64,000 nt of DNA from Bdellovibrio sp. 22V (GCF_030169785.1 NZ_CP125854.1:3162001-3226000); one strand, 5' to 3'; shown: positions 18,207 to 28,346, counted from the first letter of the stretch. A program made the numbers and translations. The notes: a model not told the origin generated them from the sequence alone.

Positions 18207-18249
18207 ACCCAAAGCCTATCGACGAAAAACGATGCCGACCACTTCTTTT

Positions 18250-19941
18250 TTATTGAACTAGACTCAAAGTGGCCGTTCCGCCCAGCGGTGTAATCATCAC
18301 CCCGCGAAGAGTTGTGCCTATTTTACGCAAACGAATGTGCGCAAATCCTTCGACTTGTCCCTCTTGCGAAGCGGTTAGATAAAGAGCTAAGGCATCTTTG
18401 CTCGCGCCATGGTTCAAGGACACAGTAGCCCCGTCCACGATTGTCAATTCCCCTGCATAAAACTCATCCTGGAGCGAAACTTTCAACTGCACAGAAAAAT
18501 CTTTTCCGGCCGCGTCGGTCATTTTACCAAGATAGCTTCCCGAGTAGTCGATGACCTCGCTGGCGTCTTTAAAATAATCGATAAATTTCTCCGTGCGGCG
18601 GCCTTTCATGGATTTAGTTTCTGTTCCGGCAAATGGATTCACATACTCAACGGTGCCTTTGCGGATTTTAAACTTCACATAAGACGGAGTCGAAAGATCG
18701 CTGTCTTTTTCCGAAGCGACGAACGAGGAATTTTCAAAGTCCCAAAGAACTTTTTGATAAAGTTTTCCTTGCGTCGCACCCCGTTTCCATAAAAACGCCT
18801 GGGACTTGGTTTCACTTTCTTTGACGAGAATTAAAAACCATTTTTCATTTTTACCATCGCGAAGTTCATAGCGGCCTTCCCCATCAAGAAGACGAATCAT
18901 AATCGGCGCGCCGAGCGTTCCGACTTTCTTGGAAACTTCAGCGACTTCTTTGAGTAAATCAAAAGAACGGAGTTTTTCGACGAACTCTCTGGATGCGGCA
19001 AAATAATGCGGAATATAGGTGTCGGAAGGAACCATTTTAAAAGAGTCCCAAACCAAAGAGAGATCATGCAACTGCCCCTCATGCAAAACCGAGAGCAGCT
19101 TTTCTAATTCGTCGGACTTAAAGGGTTCTTCCATACGGATGAATTTTAAAATCAACTCAATGGAAACTTCGCCTAGTCTTTCGCCAAACTCCTCGGGCGC
19201 TTGCCCTGCAAATTCTAAAGTATCCGCAAAGGCGCGAACGCGAGCGGCATAGACATGAAGCTGGGCCTTCGTGCTTGTCGAAGTTACCTGTAAATCCAAA
19301 ATCGAAAGATATTCACTGTAAGAATTCGCTGTTTGCAAACGGCCAATCCAATAAAGCGCATCTTCGTCAGACACTTTTGGCTGGCGCAGTTGTTTTAAAG
19401 CGATGTTAGATAAAATGCGCTGGTATCCTTCTTTAAGGTAGGTGTCGCCCGGGAAACGGCCATCGACATAAATAATAAGAGCGTCAAGATTGTCCCCGGC
19501 TGCTCTTGTTTTACTCGAAGCTCCTAAAGAACCAATCTCCACTTCCACCTGCGCCATGTAGCGAACGGCGATGTCTTTACTCATCCATTTGTGATAATAA
19601 AGCAGACGATCTTTGGTGCATTCCGCGATGACCAGCCAACGAGTTCCGCGCTCGACCATACGCAATCCCAGCTTTTCGATGGCTTGCGGTTCAATCTCTT
19701 CGAAATTAAACTTGGTCGCGAGCTCCTTTAAATCATCCAACATATAGAAATAAGCATCGAAAACCTTCGCTTCTCGCATCTTCGAGAGATTTTTATCGAC
19801 GTCATCAATGACTTCTTTAAGTTGCGCACGGCCTTGCTCTGCCTTGGCTAATAATTCCTCTGCCGGAGGAAGGGATTGAGCAAAAACAGAAGTTGAAAAA
19901 AGGCACAAACCAAGAAGCCATGACAATGAAAGTGCGCGCAC
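18250..19941 (-). CDS. Secreted protein of unknown function, 563 residues
   Basis: The N-terminus MRALSLSWLLGLCLFSTSVFA is a good Sec signal peptide with cleavage expected after AFA or AQS. The mature protein starts with charged helices (residues 25-330) that look like solenoid or coiled segments, and ends with beta-rich sequence (residues 360-563), including SGSYLGKMTDAAGKDF and VEGFAHIRLRKIGTTLRGVMI, reminiscent of a small barrel or lipocalin-like fold. It has no family I recognise. The GTG start shares one base with the upstream stop (TAGTG) after a strong GGAGGT site, so it is coupled to the gene at 19941-20726. Confidence 0.75.
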   Translation of the reverse strand: MRALSLSWLLGLCLFSTSVFAQSLPPAEELLAKAEQGRAQLKEVIDDVDKNLSKMREAKVFDAYFYMLDDLKELATKFNFEEIEPQAIEKLGLRMVERGTRWLVIAECTKDRLLYYHKWMSKDIAVRYMAQVEVEIGSLGASSKTRAAGDNLDALIIYVDGRFPGDTYLKEGYQRILSNIALKQLRQPKVSDEDALYWIGRLQTANSYSEYLSILDLQVTSTSTKAQLHVYAARVRAFADTLEFAGQAPEEFGERLGEVSIELILKFIRMEEPFKSDELEKLLSVLHEGQLHDLSLVWDSFKMVPSDTYIPHYFAASREFVEKLRSFDLLKEVAEVSKKVGTLGAPIMIRLLDGEGRYELRDGKNEKWFLILVKESETKSQAFLWKRGATQGKLYQKVLWDFENSSFVASEKDSDLSTPSYVKFKIRKGTVEYVNPFAGTETKSMKGRRTEKFIDYFKDASEVIDYSGSYLGKMTDAAGKDFSVQLKVSLQDEFYAGELTIVDGATVSLNHGASKDALALYLTASQEGQVEGFAHIRLRKIGTTLRGVMITPLGGTATLSLVQ

Positions 19942-20726
19942 TATTTACCTCCGTGGATTTTGTTGAAAACAATGTTGTTATTTTCTACTGGGGCGGATCC
20001 TAAAACTTCGAAGAAAACGTCATTCAAAACTGAAGAAAGAACTTTGTTTTGTTTAAGCGAGAACGGAATATCCGCAATATAAAAACGGTTTTTCACTCGC
20101 ACGATGTAGGGAATTAACTCGCGCGTGCCGGAGTGACGAGTCTCTGCCACCATTTCAAACTTGCTTAAATCTGTCGGCACAAGCTCTGCTTGTTCATAAG
20201 GCGTGCGAACGGATTCATGAAAAGCTTCTTTTGAAGAAAGCCTGCCTTTATAAAGAATATCTTTAAAGTACGCGGGCTTCTTTTCTCTGTTGACGATATG
20301 GGAATCCAGCGTCGTCATACGCACGAAACGGAGCCCCATTTCATCACTTAAACTTTGTCCCATTTGCCAAATATTATAGCCGAACCACACAACATTGTTT
20401 TTCGTCGAGAGGTAGTCATCTAAGAACGCACGCGGCAGTTTGTTGTCGTAGTAAGAACCGATATAAAAATTTGCGAAGCATTTATTGAGATCACCTGTTT
20501 TATAGGACTCAATGGAGCTGACGATTTTTTTATAGCCTGAATAATCCTTCAAAAGATGCAGCAAGGTCGCCGCATAACTACGCCCTCCCACGTACTGAGC
20601 TTCCTCTGTTTGATCATAATAAATATGCACACAAGGATCGTTCGATGGGCTTGTGAATCCCAATGTGGAAATTAAAAAGAAAGCAGCCATGGGAAACATG
20701 GCAATTAAAAGACTTTGGATTTTCAT
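19941..20726 (-). CDS. Secreted protein of unknown function, 261 residues
   Basis: MKIQSLLIAMFPMAAFFLISTLGFTSP is a signal peptide or single N-terminal anchor. The mature part contains a CVHIYYDQTEEAQYVGG opening, a NNVVWFGYNIWQMGQ segment and VRVKNRFYIADIPFS. These recall, only weakly, the N-terminal domain of some DUF2334-type polysaccharide deacetylase proteins, but no HD or metal motif is present, so no function is assigned. It is translationally coupled to the 563-residue secreted protein downstream, and the pair is probably exported together. Confidence 0.7.
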   Translation of the reverse strand: MKIQSLLIAMFPMAAFFLISTLGFTSPSNDPCVHIYYDQTEEAQYVGGRSYAATLLHLLKDYSGYKKIVSSIESYKTGDLNKCFANFYIGSYYDNKLPRAFLDDYLSTKNNVVWFGYNIWQMGQSLSDEMGLRFVRMTTLDSHIVNREKKPAYFKDILYKGRLSSKEAFHESVRTPYEQAELVPTDLSKFEMVAETRHSGTRELIPYIVRVKNRFYIADIPFSLKQNKVLSSVLNDVFFEVLGSAPVENNNIVFNKIHGGK

Positions 20727-20755
20727 CGTTCCAGCGCCTTTCGGCCCCCCTCAAG

Positions 20756-21514
20756 CTATAAATGACTCTTCAAAATCCTATAGCCGAGAATTTTGGGAAT
20801 CACTGAGGCTGAGAAAATAACAAGAATCTTTTTTCCAAGCTGCTTACGATTAAGAAATGACAAAAATCTCCTGTTTCTTGGAGCGAGATGATCACGAATG
20901 GCAATAAATTCCCTTTTCCCGGCGGCCCGCTCGACTTGAACACACAGAGTGGGACGACGCGGATCGGGTTTTATTGCTGAATCACCATACATCAAAGGCT
21001 GAAGTCGCTTACGAGTCAGCAATGTTGCCACGCGTGACTTTTGTATTTCCTGTCGAAGCTCTTGGTGGTCGGAAAAAGCTAAAGAAATTTCAGAGGAGAA
21101 AGCCGGCACCTGAAGCGTCTCGAACTCTTCACTATAATGATTAAGCAACGTAAGAACGAACGGATGCAAAACATGCGCGGCGGACTTTTCGAAGAAAAGG
21201 TCGAAGTGAACTTTACGCGAAATCTCGTAATGCATGACTTGAATGAGCATCTCTTTATAAGTCTGCCCTGAAAGCACCACCACACGCTGGGGAAAAAGAT
21301 CTTGGAGGTTTTCAGCTTCCATCTTCGCCTTCGAATCCAGCGGATTGACGCTCAGAAAGATCGTGTATTTTTCATACATAATTCTGCGCAAATTAGTTCT
21401 TAAAGACCACACGTGTACGTTTTCGCCACGCCACTGAGGAATTAAGATCGCAATATTTTTTTTGGCTTTTTCCTCGATGAGAAAAAGCTCGCGAAGCGAA
21501 ATAACCGTATTCAT
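20756..21514 (-). CDS. Unrecognised cytoplasmic protein, 252 residues
   Basis: There is no signal peptide and no clear membrane segment. The sequence is basic towards the C-terminus (LAPRNRRFLSFLNRKQLGKKILVIF). An N-terminal strand-rich part (KKNIAILIPQWRGENVHVWSLR) is followed by a helix and a KYTIFLSVNPLD strand, suggesting an alpha/beta fold. The C-terminal stretch KKILVIFSASVIPKILGYRIL could be amphipathic and touch the membrane. It lies 29 bases upstream of the two secreted-protein genes on the same strand and is probably the first gene of that operon. Confidence 0.65.
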   Translation of the reverse strand: MNTVISLRELFLIEEKAKKNIAILIPQWRGENVHVWSLRTNLRRIMYEKYTIFLSVNPLDSKAKMEAENLQDLFPQRVVVLSGQTYKEMLIQVMHYEISRKVHFDLFFEKSAAHVLHPFVLTLLNHYSEEFETLQVPAFSSEISLAFSDHQELRQEIQKSRVATLLTRKRLQPLMYGDSAIKPDPRRPTLCVQVERAAGKREFIAIRDHLAPRNRRFLSFLNRKQLGKKILVIFSASVIPKILGYRILKSHL

Positions 21515-21640
21515 GAGCCGTCTCCTATGCTTTCACAAATGTACCGTTAGCCAGGATGAAAGAGTGAACGGAAGGTAGTTTAGAAACGCGCAAAAAAGTA
21601 GTTAAGATCCCGTAAGTTTTATTTTGGTTGCCATATATTA

Positions 21641-22045
21641 ATGAAGTGTTCCATCATATGTTCTATGAACAACACGTCTTCTATCCCAACTCCCATCAAA
21701 GCTAATGTGGGTGATGATCGAGAGACTCAAGGATCTGTTCAGATTCATCTCTCTTCACCGCCTGAAAGAATGTCTCAAGCACTTAAGAAAATCGGAATCT
21801 TCTGGGGAATCGCCTTAGTCTCCGTTTTAATTCCGGTGTTTCACTTCGTTCTGGTTCCACTCTTTTTCGGTTTAGGTATCTTCTTCGCCATTCGCAGCTA
21901 TAAGAGCGAAGGAAAAGTTCTTGGTGGAGAAACTTCGTGCCCTCATTGCGGGACCAAAGTGGAAATTAAGCCGGCCGAACTTCAGTGGCCTCTTTCAGAG
22001 ATTTGCCAAAACTGCGCAAGGGTCGTCCGCATTTTCAAGTTGTGA
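21641..22045 (+). CDS. Small membrane protein with C-terminal zinc ribbon
   Basis: A 134-residue protein, or 126 if the ATG at 21665 is used. Residues 50-90 form a hydrophobic hairpin (IFWGIALVSVLIPVFHFVLV and a following FGLGIFFAI). The C-terminus has TSCPHCGTKVEIK and ICQNCARVV, two CxxC pairs 23 residues apart that would bind zinc. Similar membrane-hairpin plus zinc-ribbon proteins are common and mostly uncharacterised. Neither start has an evident ribosome binding site, so the N-terminus is uncertain. The next gene follows after 29 bases. Confidence 0.65.
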   Translation: MKCSIICSMNNTSSIPTPIKANVGDDRETQGSVQIHLSSPPERMSQALKKIGIFWGIALVSVLIPVFHFVLVPLFFGLGIFFAIRSYKSEGKVLGGETSCPHCGTKVEIKPAELQWPLSEICQNCARVVRIFKL

Positions 22046-22074
22046 GTTTTAACAACTCCTTCTAAGCTCAGAGA

Positions 22075-23022
22075 ATGTTAAGAACTATTTCTCTGAGCTT
22101 CGTTTTATTTTTTTCCTGCGCCCCTGCTTTTGCCTTTGATCTTCTGTCAGGCATTTCCGCTCCGGGAAAACAAAAAAACATTCTTCGTTATTCGGGAATG
22201 TTTTATGAAAATGCAGAGTTTCCTGTTTCTGACGCCACTATGGACATACAGTCTTTCATGGCCAGTGTCCCCGTCTATAAAACAGAGAAAGATTCTGTCT
22301 CGATAAATCTAAAAAGCAGCGTACTGAGTGTAAATCCCGAACAAAATGGCTTCGACAAACTCACAGACGCTGAAATCGGATTTTCATACACGCACGCTTT
22401 AGAAGAGAAAAAACTTTGGTCGATCGTTGCCAACTATGGTTCGGCCAGTGACGAACCTTTTAAAGATGCCTCTGTCAGTACATTAGGCATTACGGCTCTT
22501 TACTCTTATCCAGGTGGACCGACAAGCACGTGGCTGCTCCTTGTGAACTATTCCAACAACCGTCCTATCTTGAACAACATCCCTCTTCCGGGATTTGCTT
22601 ACTTCTATTTCCCATCCAAAGAGTTTCAAGCTGTTTACGGAATTCCTTTTGCCTCGGTGAATTGGCAGTTTCAGGACAACTGGAATTTAAATTTCTTTAC
22701 GCTAATCCCATGGGTGGTCAAAACGACGATTAGTTACACAGGATTCAATCCCGTGCGAATTTACGCTGGTGTCGATTTTTCTCAGATGACTTATCTGCCT
22801 TTTGGTCGCGCGAACAACGAAGACCGTTTATTCTATGATGATAAGAAAGCTTTCCTCGGAGTGAAATCACCGTTATCCCAATTCGTGATGGCGGAGCTTG
22901 AATTCGGTCACGCCTTCGATCGTTCTTTCTTTATCGCGGAAAACTACACGAATAAACCCGATGATCCCGTCGAAATCGGCAATGCTTATTATGGAAAAAT
23001 CACTCTAACGGTCGCGTTCTAA
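22075..23022 (+). CDS. Outer-membrane beta-barrel protein (DUF6268-like)
   Basis: A 315-residue exported protein. [21 protein letters not shown] is a Sec signal peptide. The mature part alternates polar and aromatic residues in strands such as [24 protein letters not shown] and [13 protein letters not shown], and the protein ends with KITLTVAF, whose terminal phenylalanine is the usual BamA recognition signature. The pattern resembles the family of uncharacterised barrels named DUF6268. Substrate or role is unknown. It ends in a 4-base convergent overlap with pstB. Confidence 0.7.
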   Translation: MLRTISLSFVLFFSCAPAFAFDLLSGISAPGKQKNILRYSGMFYENAEFPVSDATMDIQSFMASVPVYKTEKDSVSINLKSSVLSVNPEQNGFDKLTDAEIGFSYTHALEEKKLWSIVANYGSASDEPFKDASVSTLGITALYSYPGGPTSTWLLLVNYSNNRPILNNIPLPGFAYFYFPSKEFQAVYGIPFASVNWQFQDNWNLNFFTLIPWVVKTTISYTGFNPVRIYAGVDFSQMTYLPFGRANNEDRLFYDDKKAFLGVKSPLSQFVMAELEFGHAFDRSFFIAENYTNKPDDPVEIGNAYYGKITLTVAF

Positions 23023-23786
23023 CCGAAGCGACCTGTGATGTAGTTTTCAGTTCTTTGATCTTTTGGATTGGTGAAAATCTGATCACTCGCCCCGAACTCA
23101 ATCAAATCGCCCAGGTACATAAAGGCCGTGAAATCAGAAACGCGCGCGGCCTGATGCAGACTGTGGGTGACAATCGCGATCGTCACATCTTTGCGAAGCT
23201 CTTGGATAAGCTCTTCAATATGACGTGTTGAAATAGGATCCAAAGCCGATGTCGGTTCGTCCAACAAAAGAATTTCAGGCTCCGTTGCCAACGCGCGGGC
23301 AATGCACAGACGTTGCTGCTGGCCGCCCGAAAGAGCCGTGGCCGAAGACGCCAAGCGATCTTTAACTTCCTTCCAAAGACCGGCTTGCTGCAAAGAGCGT
23401 TCAACGCGTTCTTCGATAAAGCTTTTCTTTTTGACGCCACGGACTTTCAATCCGTAAGCGACGTTTTCATAAATACTTTTCGGAAAAGGATTTGGTTTTT
23501 GGAAAACCATTCCGATACGCATGCGTACTTCCATCGGATCAATTTCTTTTCCGAGGATATTGCGACGATCCGGATAAAGCAGAATTTCGCCGTTGTATTG
23601 AGCGTTAGCATAAAGATCGTGCATGCGATTAAAACAGCGCAGAAGCGTTGTCTTACCGCAACCTGAAGGTCCGATAAGAGCTGTCACACGATGTTCATAA
23701 ACCGGCAAAGTAATGCCGTTGAGAACTTTCTTTTCACCATACGAAAAAAGCAGATCTTTGACTTCAGCGCGGAGTTTTAATTCCAT
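23019..23786 (-). CDS. pstB: Phosphate ABC transporter ATP-binding protein
   Basis: The 255-residue cytoplasmic ATPase of the high-affinity phosphate importer. Walker A is [20 protein letters not shown] (residues ~37-56), which continues into the PstB-typical [10 protein letters not shown] insertion. The signature is [15 protein letters not shown] and Walker B is [14 protein letters not shown], followed by the switch histidine in IVTHS. It is the last gene of pstS-pstC-pstA-pstB, one base from pstA. No phoU follows; the next gene is a convergent barrel protein. Confidence 0.96.
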   Translation of the reverse strand: MELKLRAEVKDLLFSYGEKKVLNGITLPVYEHRVTALIGPSGCGKTTLLRCFNRMHDLYANAQYNGEILLYPDRRNILGKEIDPMEVRMRIGMVFQKPNPFPKSIYENVAYGLKVRGVKKKSFIEERVERSLQQAGLWKEVKDRLASSATALSGGQQQRLCIARALATEPEILLLDEPTSALDPISTRHIEELIQELRKDVTIAIVTHSLHQAARVSDFTAFMYLGDLIEFGASDQIFTNPKDQRTENYITGRFG

Positions 23787-23787
23787 A

Positions 23788-24747
23788 TTACCACTTCATC
23801 TTTTTACGGAAGCGAGAACGCAAGTAGATCGCTCCCCCGTTCATAATGAGAGTCATCACTAAAAGAACAACTCCTGTCGCCGCCGCATTGACGTGAAACT
23901 CGGCTTGCGGACGCGACAACCAGTTAAACATTTGGATCGGCATCACGGTGAATGGATCCATCAACCATTTAAAATTCAAAAACGGAAAATGACCTTCCAC
24001 CGGAGGTGTCGGCAAAAACGCGATAAACGTTAACGCTCCAATCGTAATCAAAGGAGCCGTCTCCCCGATTGCACGCGACAGAGAAATAATCACGCCCGTC
24101 AGAATCCCGCCAGAAGAGTATGGCAGAATATGATGACGGATCGTCTGCCACTTACTCGCCCCCATTGCGTAGGACGCTTCACGAATCGTATTGGGGATTG
24201 AACGAATCGCTTCCCGAGTCGTTACAATAATAATCGGAAGAACCAAAAGTCCCAAAGTTAATCCCGCCGTCAAAATACTTTGGCCGAGTTTTAGCTTATA
24301 AACAAAAAGTCCCAAAGCCATCAGACCGTAAGTAATGGACGGAATCCCCGCCAGATTAATAATATTAAGTTCAATTATCTGAGAGACCCAATTTTTCTTC
24401 GCATATTCTTCAAGATAAACGCCAGCGGCAATTCCCAACGGAATCGCACAAAATGCCGTCGTCAGCATAATACAAAAGGATCCCACCCAGGCAGATAAAA
24501 TCCCTGCCCGGTCGGCAAAACGCGACGGGAAGTTCGTGAAAAAGTCGAAGTTAATGCGCGGTACACCTGTCATCGCCAGGTCAATAATCAAAGTCAAAAG
24601 AGTGACCAAAGCAAAAAGCAAAGACAACATCCCAACAACGGCAAAGATAAAATCCCAGAGTTGACGACGTTTGATGTTCGCCAAGATATCTTCTGTCGAA
24701 TTCGCGGCATTTCGGCCGGCAACCGTTTGCGTTTCGGAGACTTCCAT
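23788..24747 (-). CDS. pstA: Phosphate ABC transporter permease
   Basis: A 319-residue inner-membrane permease with six or seven membrane segments. The EAA loop reads [32 protein letters not shown], read in parts near residues 195-225, which places it in the PstA family. The ATG at 24747 overlaps the pstC stop by one base (TAATG) and has AGGAGAAAG upstream, so a longer in-frame start was rejected. An extra hydrophilic N-terminal arm of about 35 residues precedes the first membrane helix. Confidence 0.94.
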   Translation of the reverse strand: MEVSETQTVAGRNAANSTEDILANIKRRQLWDFIFAVVGMLSLLFALVTLLTLIIDLAMTGVPRINFDFFTNFPSRFADRAGILSAWVGSFCIMLTTAFCAIPLGIAAGVYLEEYAKKNWVSQIIELNIINLAGIPSITYGLMALGLFVYKLKLGQSILTAGLTLGLLVLPIIIVTTREAIRSIPNTIREASYAMGASKWQTIRHHILPYSSGGILTGVIISLSRAIGETAPLITIGALTFIAFLPTPPVEGHFPFLNFKWLMDPFTVMPIQMFNWLSRPQAEFHVNAAATGVVLLVMTLIMNGGAIYLRSRFRKKMKW

Positions 24748-25685
24748 TATTCTTTCTCCTGAAATCTTTTGCGCAGCCAAAGACCGACGATATTAAAACA
24801 CAGAGTCAAAACCAAAAGACTTAACCCCGCAACGTAAATAGACTGATAGCCGATGGAACCGTGAGGTAAATCGCCCAAACTCACTTGTACGATGAACGCC
24901 GTGATTGTCGCTGCAGGCTCCGTCGGATTTAAAGTCAGATTCGGCTGCATGCCCGCCGCAATGGCAACAACCATAGTTTCACCCAGCGCACGGGAAATTC
25001 CCAAGATATAAGCCGACGTGATGCCAGAAAAAGCGGCCGGAATAACGACGCGAAAAGCGGTTTGCATGCGCGAGGCTCCCACCGCAAATGAGGCTTCACG
25101 CAAGTGACTTGGTACCGAGCGCATCGCATCTTCACTGAGACTGCTGACATAAGGCACGATCATGACACCAATCACGATCCCCGCGCTCAACACATTAAAA
25201 CCACCCAATGACGGAATTACTTTTTGCAAAAGAGGCGTGACAAACAACAAAGCAAAATAACCGTACACGACAGTCGGCACTGCCGCCAAAAGTTCAAGAA
25301 TGGGTTTTAGCACTTCTCTGTAGGACGGACGGATGTACTCGCTCAAAAATGCCGCCGCCACGGTTCCCAATGGAATTGCGACAACCAAAGCGATCATCGT
25401 CGATAAAAAAGTTCCGCACAAAAGCGGCAAAATTCCGTAGTGAGCGTTTTCAAAAAGCGGCGTCCACTCGGTGTCAGTGATAAATTCTTTAAACGACACA
25501 TGCGAGAAAAACGGCAGACTCTCTGTGACCAGAATTCCGACAATCCCAATTGTCACAAGGACGGAAGAAGCAGCCGCTAAGAAAAGAATGCTTTCAATCG
25601 CACGCTCTCTTAAACGACGCATCCGCCGTACCGGGTGGTCGGCGGATGTAAACTCAGATAGTTTTTTGAGCTGATTTTTTGTCAC
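24747..25685 (-). CDS. pstC: Phosphate ABC transporter permease
   Basis: The 312-residue partner of PstA in the membrane channel. Six membrane segments are seen, with the EAA loop SEDAMRSVPSHLREASFAVGAS near residue 180. The start is a GTG at 25685, ten bases after the pstS stop. The long periplasmic segment after the first helix (FSHVSFKEFITDTEWTPLFENAHYGI, read in parts) is characteristic of PstC, which has a TxWxP motif. Confidence 0.94.
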   Translation of the reverse strand: MTKNQLKKLSEFTSADHPVRRMRRLRERAIESILFLAAASSVLVTIGIVGILVTESLPFFSHVSFKEFITDTEWTPLFENAHYGILPLLCGTFLSTMIALVVAIPLGTVAAAFLSEYIRPSYREVLKPILELLAAVPTVVYGYFALLFVTPLLQKVIPSLGGFNVLSAGIVIGVMIVPYVSSLSEDAMRSVPSHLREASFAVGASRMQTAFRVVIPAAFSGITSAYILGISRALGETMVVAIAAGMQPNLTLNPTEPAATITAFIVQVSLGDLPHGSIGYQSIYVAGLSLLVLTLCFNIVGLWLRKRFQEKE

Positions 25686-25694
25686 GGAGTTAAA

Positions 25695-26696
25695 CTACAA
25701 TGAACCTTCACGTTTCATCAACTGTTCAATTTTAAGTCCCACTTCCGAGTGACCACCAAAAACAGTTCCCAATTTGTTCTTTTTCACGTGCTCTTTGCCT
25801 GTTTCGTAGGCTTTTGCTGGAAGTGGAACGTATTTAACGTCAGGAACAATCGCCGCCGCATTGCTAAGATAGAAGTTCACGAAGTCCTTAACCTCCGCCT
25901 TTTTCATAGAGGCTTCGCTCACGTAGATAAAGATCGGACGAGACAACGGGAAGTAAGAGCCGTTTTCAACAGTTTCACGGCCCGGCAAGACAGCTTCGTT
26001 CTTTTTCGGAGCTTTTTCGCCACCGACGATACCCACGACTTTCAATTTGCCTTTGTTCTCTTCGAAATAAGCCAATGGAATATAACCCAAAGCGTAAAGA
26101 TCTTTTGAAACACCTGTCACAAGCGTGTTGTCATCCTCACTCGCCGTATAATCGCCGCGGGAAGATTTTGACTTACCAACGATCGCTTCTGTGAAGTAAT
26201 CAAATGTTCCTGAATCAGAACCGGCTCCGTAAAGCTTCAAGTTCTCTTTAGGCCATGCCGGATTGATGTCACTCCACTTCATGACTTTGCCTTGAGCGCC
26301 TGGCTCCCACATTTTTTTAAGCTCTTCAACAGAGATGGATTTCAACCACGTGTTTTTAGGATTCACGACAACCGCTGTTGCATCATAAGCAATCGGGATT
26401 TCCAGAAACTTCACACCCGCTTTACGGCAGGCTTCCATTTCGCCCGCTTGAATCGGACGAGAAGCATCTTGAATATCGATTTCGCCACGGCAAAACTTTT
26501 TAAAGCCGCCGCCCGTTCCGGAGATACCGACCGTCACGCGAACTTTACCGCGCTGAGCCGACTGGAACTCTTCCGCCATCGCCTCTGTGATCGGGAAAAC
26601 GGTGCTGGAACCGTCGATTTTAATAACGGGGACATCCGCATGAGCCATGGAAGCACCCACAACAAAAGACAAAGCAAGCATAAGATTTTTGAACAT
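25695..26696 (-). CDS. pstS: Periplasmic phosphate-binding protein
   Basis: A 333-residue binding protein. MFKNLMLALSFVVGASMAHA is the signal peptide. The mature N-terminus IKIDGSSTVFPITEAMAEEF holds the first phosphate loop, ISGTGGGFKKFCRGEIDIQDASRPI the second, and GSDSGTFDYFTEAI the third. All three are intact. The ATG at 26696 lies six bases after AGGAG; the ATG two codons earlier is too close to that site. Pst operons usually respond to phosphate limitation through PhoB, but I could not recognise a convincing Pho box in the upstream gap. Confidence 0.95.
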   Translation of the reverse strand: MFKNLMLALSFVVGASMAHADVPVIKIDGSSTVFPITEAMAEEFQSAQRGKVRVTVGISGTGGGFKKFCRGEIDIQDASRPIQAGEMEACRKAGVKFLEIPIAYDATAVVVNPKNTWLKSISVEELKKMWEPGAQGKVMKWSDINPAWPKENLKLYGAGSDSGTFDYFTEAIVGKSKSSRGDYTASEDDNTLVTGVSKDLYALGYIPLAYFEENKGKLKVVGIVGGEKAPKKNEAVLPGRETVENGSYFPLSRPIFIYVSEASMKKAEVKDFVNFYLSNAAAIVPDVKYVPLPAKAYETGKEHVKKNKLGTVFGGHSEVGLKIEQLMKREGSL

Positions 26697-26822
26697 ACAC
26701 ATCTCCTGTATGGATAAAGGTCTAGCACGAGCTTGCCGCCCTGTATTGTTAAGGTTTTATTATGATTTTAGCCATTTCGCGTTACTCTTGCTTGGAGTAA
26801 ACTCAGTTTATTTAGGAAATCT

Positions 26823-28346
26823 ATGAACAAAAATCCTTTCTTCGATCAAGAAAACATCCTTGCGAAAATCAACGCGACGATCGCCAATATCGTTTACATC
26901 TTTGATCTCAAGGAAGGCACGATGAGTTGGTTCAATAGCCGTCTGCAAGAGATCTACGGCTATACGCTGGATGAGATTCAGTCCATGGGAAGCGCTTACT
27001 TCGCAACGGTCATGCATCCCGATGACGTTCATGTTTTGGTTGATGCCGTCGAGAAATGCAAAAGACTCAAAGATGGCGAAGTTGCCTCCATTGAATATCG
27101 TTTTAAAGACAAACAAGGAAACTATCACTGGGTGAACGATCGTTTTACCGTGTTCTCGCGCGATGAGAACGGCGAAGTCCGCTCGGCCCTGGGAGTCGCC
27201 ACGGATATTGATGACCGGAAATCCTATGAAGAAACGCTAAAGAGGACGATCAAAAAGTTAAACCTTTCTTTGGCTGCGGCGAACATGGGCACGTGGGAAT
27301 GGGATATGGAAAAAAACACTCTCACGTGGGATGAAAAAATGTATCAAATCCATGGCGTGGTTAACAAAACCGGGACCAATCCCATGGAGGAGGTCTGGAA
27401 AAGAGCCCACCGCGAAGACATGGAAATCGTGAACGTCAAAGTTCAAGAAGCCGGCGCGAAAAAGCAAGACTTCTATGTCACCTACCGCGTTTCTCACGAC
27501 AATAAAGAAGTGCATCACATTCGCTGCTACGGAAAATTTTTGGATGCGCCAGGCTCGGACTCGCATAGAATGTACGGCGTTGCTTGGGACTCCACAGAAG
27601 AAGTTATGACGGAAATGCAAATCGCCGAAGCCAAAGCGAAAATGATTTCTTCTACGAAAATGGCGGCCCTCGGGGAAATGTCGGGAGGAATCGCGCATGA
27701 GATTAATAATCCCCTCACCGTCATTCAAGCGCGCGCCTTTCAGCTTTCGCAAATGGTGGACGCCAATAAATTGGAACCAGCGAAGGTCAAACAAGCTGCC
27801 GAAAGCATCAGTCGCACCGCCGACAAGATCGCCCGCATCATCAAATCGTTGCGCTCGTTTGCGCGGGAAGGAACTTACGATCCGTTCGAAGTCGTCCCCG
27901 TTAAGCAGATCCTCGAAGAAACATTGGAGTTCTGCCGCACCCGTTTTTATAATCACGGCGTTGATGTAGAGCTTTCTGAGATTGATCCTGAGTTGGAAGT
28001 CGAATGCCGCTTGATTCAGATCGAGCAAGTGATTCTGAACCTGCTCAATAACTCTTTCGATGCGATTCAAAATCTTTCGGAAAAATGGATCCGCATTGAA
28101 GTCAAAGAACATGGCGACAGCATTGAAATCGCCGTGATCGACTCTGGTAACGGAATTCCCGCTGTGATTGCAGAACAAATCATGCTGCCGTTTTTCACCA
28201 CCAAAGAAGTCGGAAAAGGCACAGGTTTAGGCCTCAGTATTTCTGCAGGAATTATTCGCAGTCACAAAGGCGAATTGTCGCTGGAACGCGAAGCACCGAA
28301 TACAAAATTCGTGATTCGCCTGCCGAAGCTGCAAGAAGAAAATTAA
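26823..28346 (+). CDS. PAS-domain sensor histidine kinase
   Basis: A 507-residue kinase without membrane segments. Two PAS/PAC modules (about residues 12-138 and 145-265) are recognisable by YGYTLDEIQSMG and RFKDKQGNYHWVNDRF, and by GTWEWDMEKNTLTWDEKMYQIHG. The phosphoacceptor is in GEMSGGIAHEINNPLTVI with histidine near 292. The ATPase domain shows LLNNSFDAI (N box), DSGNGIP (G1) and GKGTGLGLSIS (G2). No response regulator is adjacent. It is divergent from pstS across a 126-base gap, so control of phosphate uptake is possible but not shown. Confidence 0.9.
   Translation: MNKNPFFDQENILAKINATIANIVYIFDLKEGTMSWFNSRLQEIYGYTLDEIQSMGSAYFATVMHPDDVHVLVDAVEKCKRLKDGEVASIEYRFKDKQGNYHWVNDRFTVFSRDENGEVRSALGVATDIDDRKSYEETLKRTIKKLNLSLAAANMGTWEWDMEKNTLTWDEKMYQIHGVVNKTGTNPMEEVWKRAHREDMEIVNVKVQEAGAKKQDFYVTYRVSHDNKEVHHIRCYGKFLDAPGSDSHRMYGVAWDSTEEVMTEMQIAEAKAKMISSTKMAALGEMSGGIAHEINNPLTVIQARAFQLSQMVDANKLEPAKVKQAAESISRTADKIARIIKSLRSFAREGTYDPFEVVPVKQILEETLEFCRTRFYNHGVDVELSEIDPELEVECRLIQIEQVILNLLNNSFDAIQNLSEKWIRIEVKEHGDSIEIAVIDSGNGIPAVIAEQIMLPFFTTKEVGKGTGLGLSISAGIIRSHKGELSLEREAPNTKFVIRLPKLQEEN

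Noticed and set aside
26697-26822. Pho box upstream of pstS
   Set aside because: No pair of CTGTCAT-like repeats with 11-base spacing could be recognised.
27258-28178. 306-codon antisense open frame inside the histidine kinase gene
   Set aside because: The kinase frame carries all expected motifs; the antisense product is rich in Phe, Arg and His, as typical for shadow frames.
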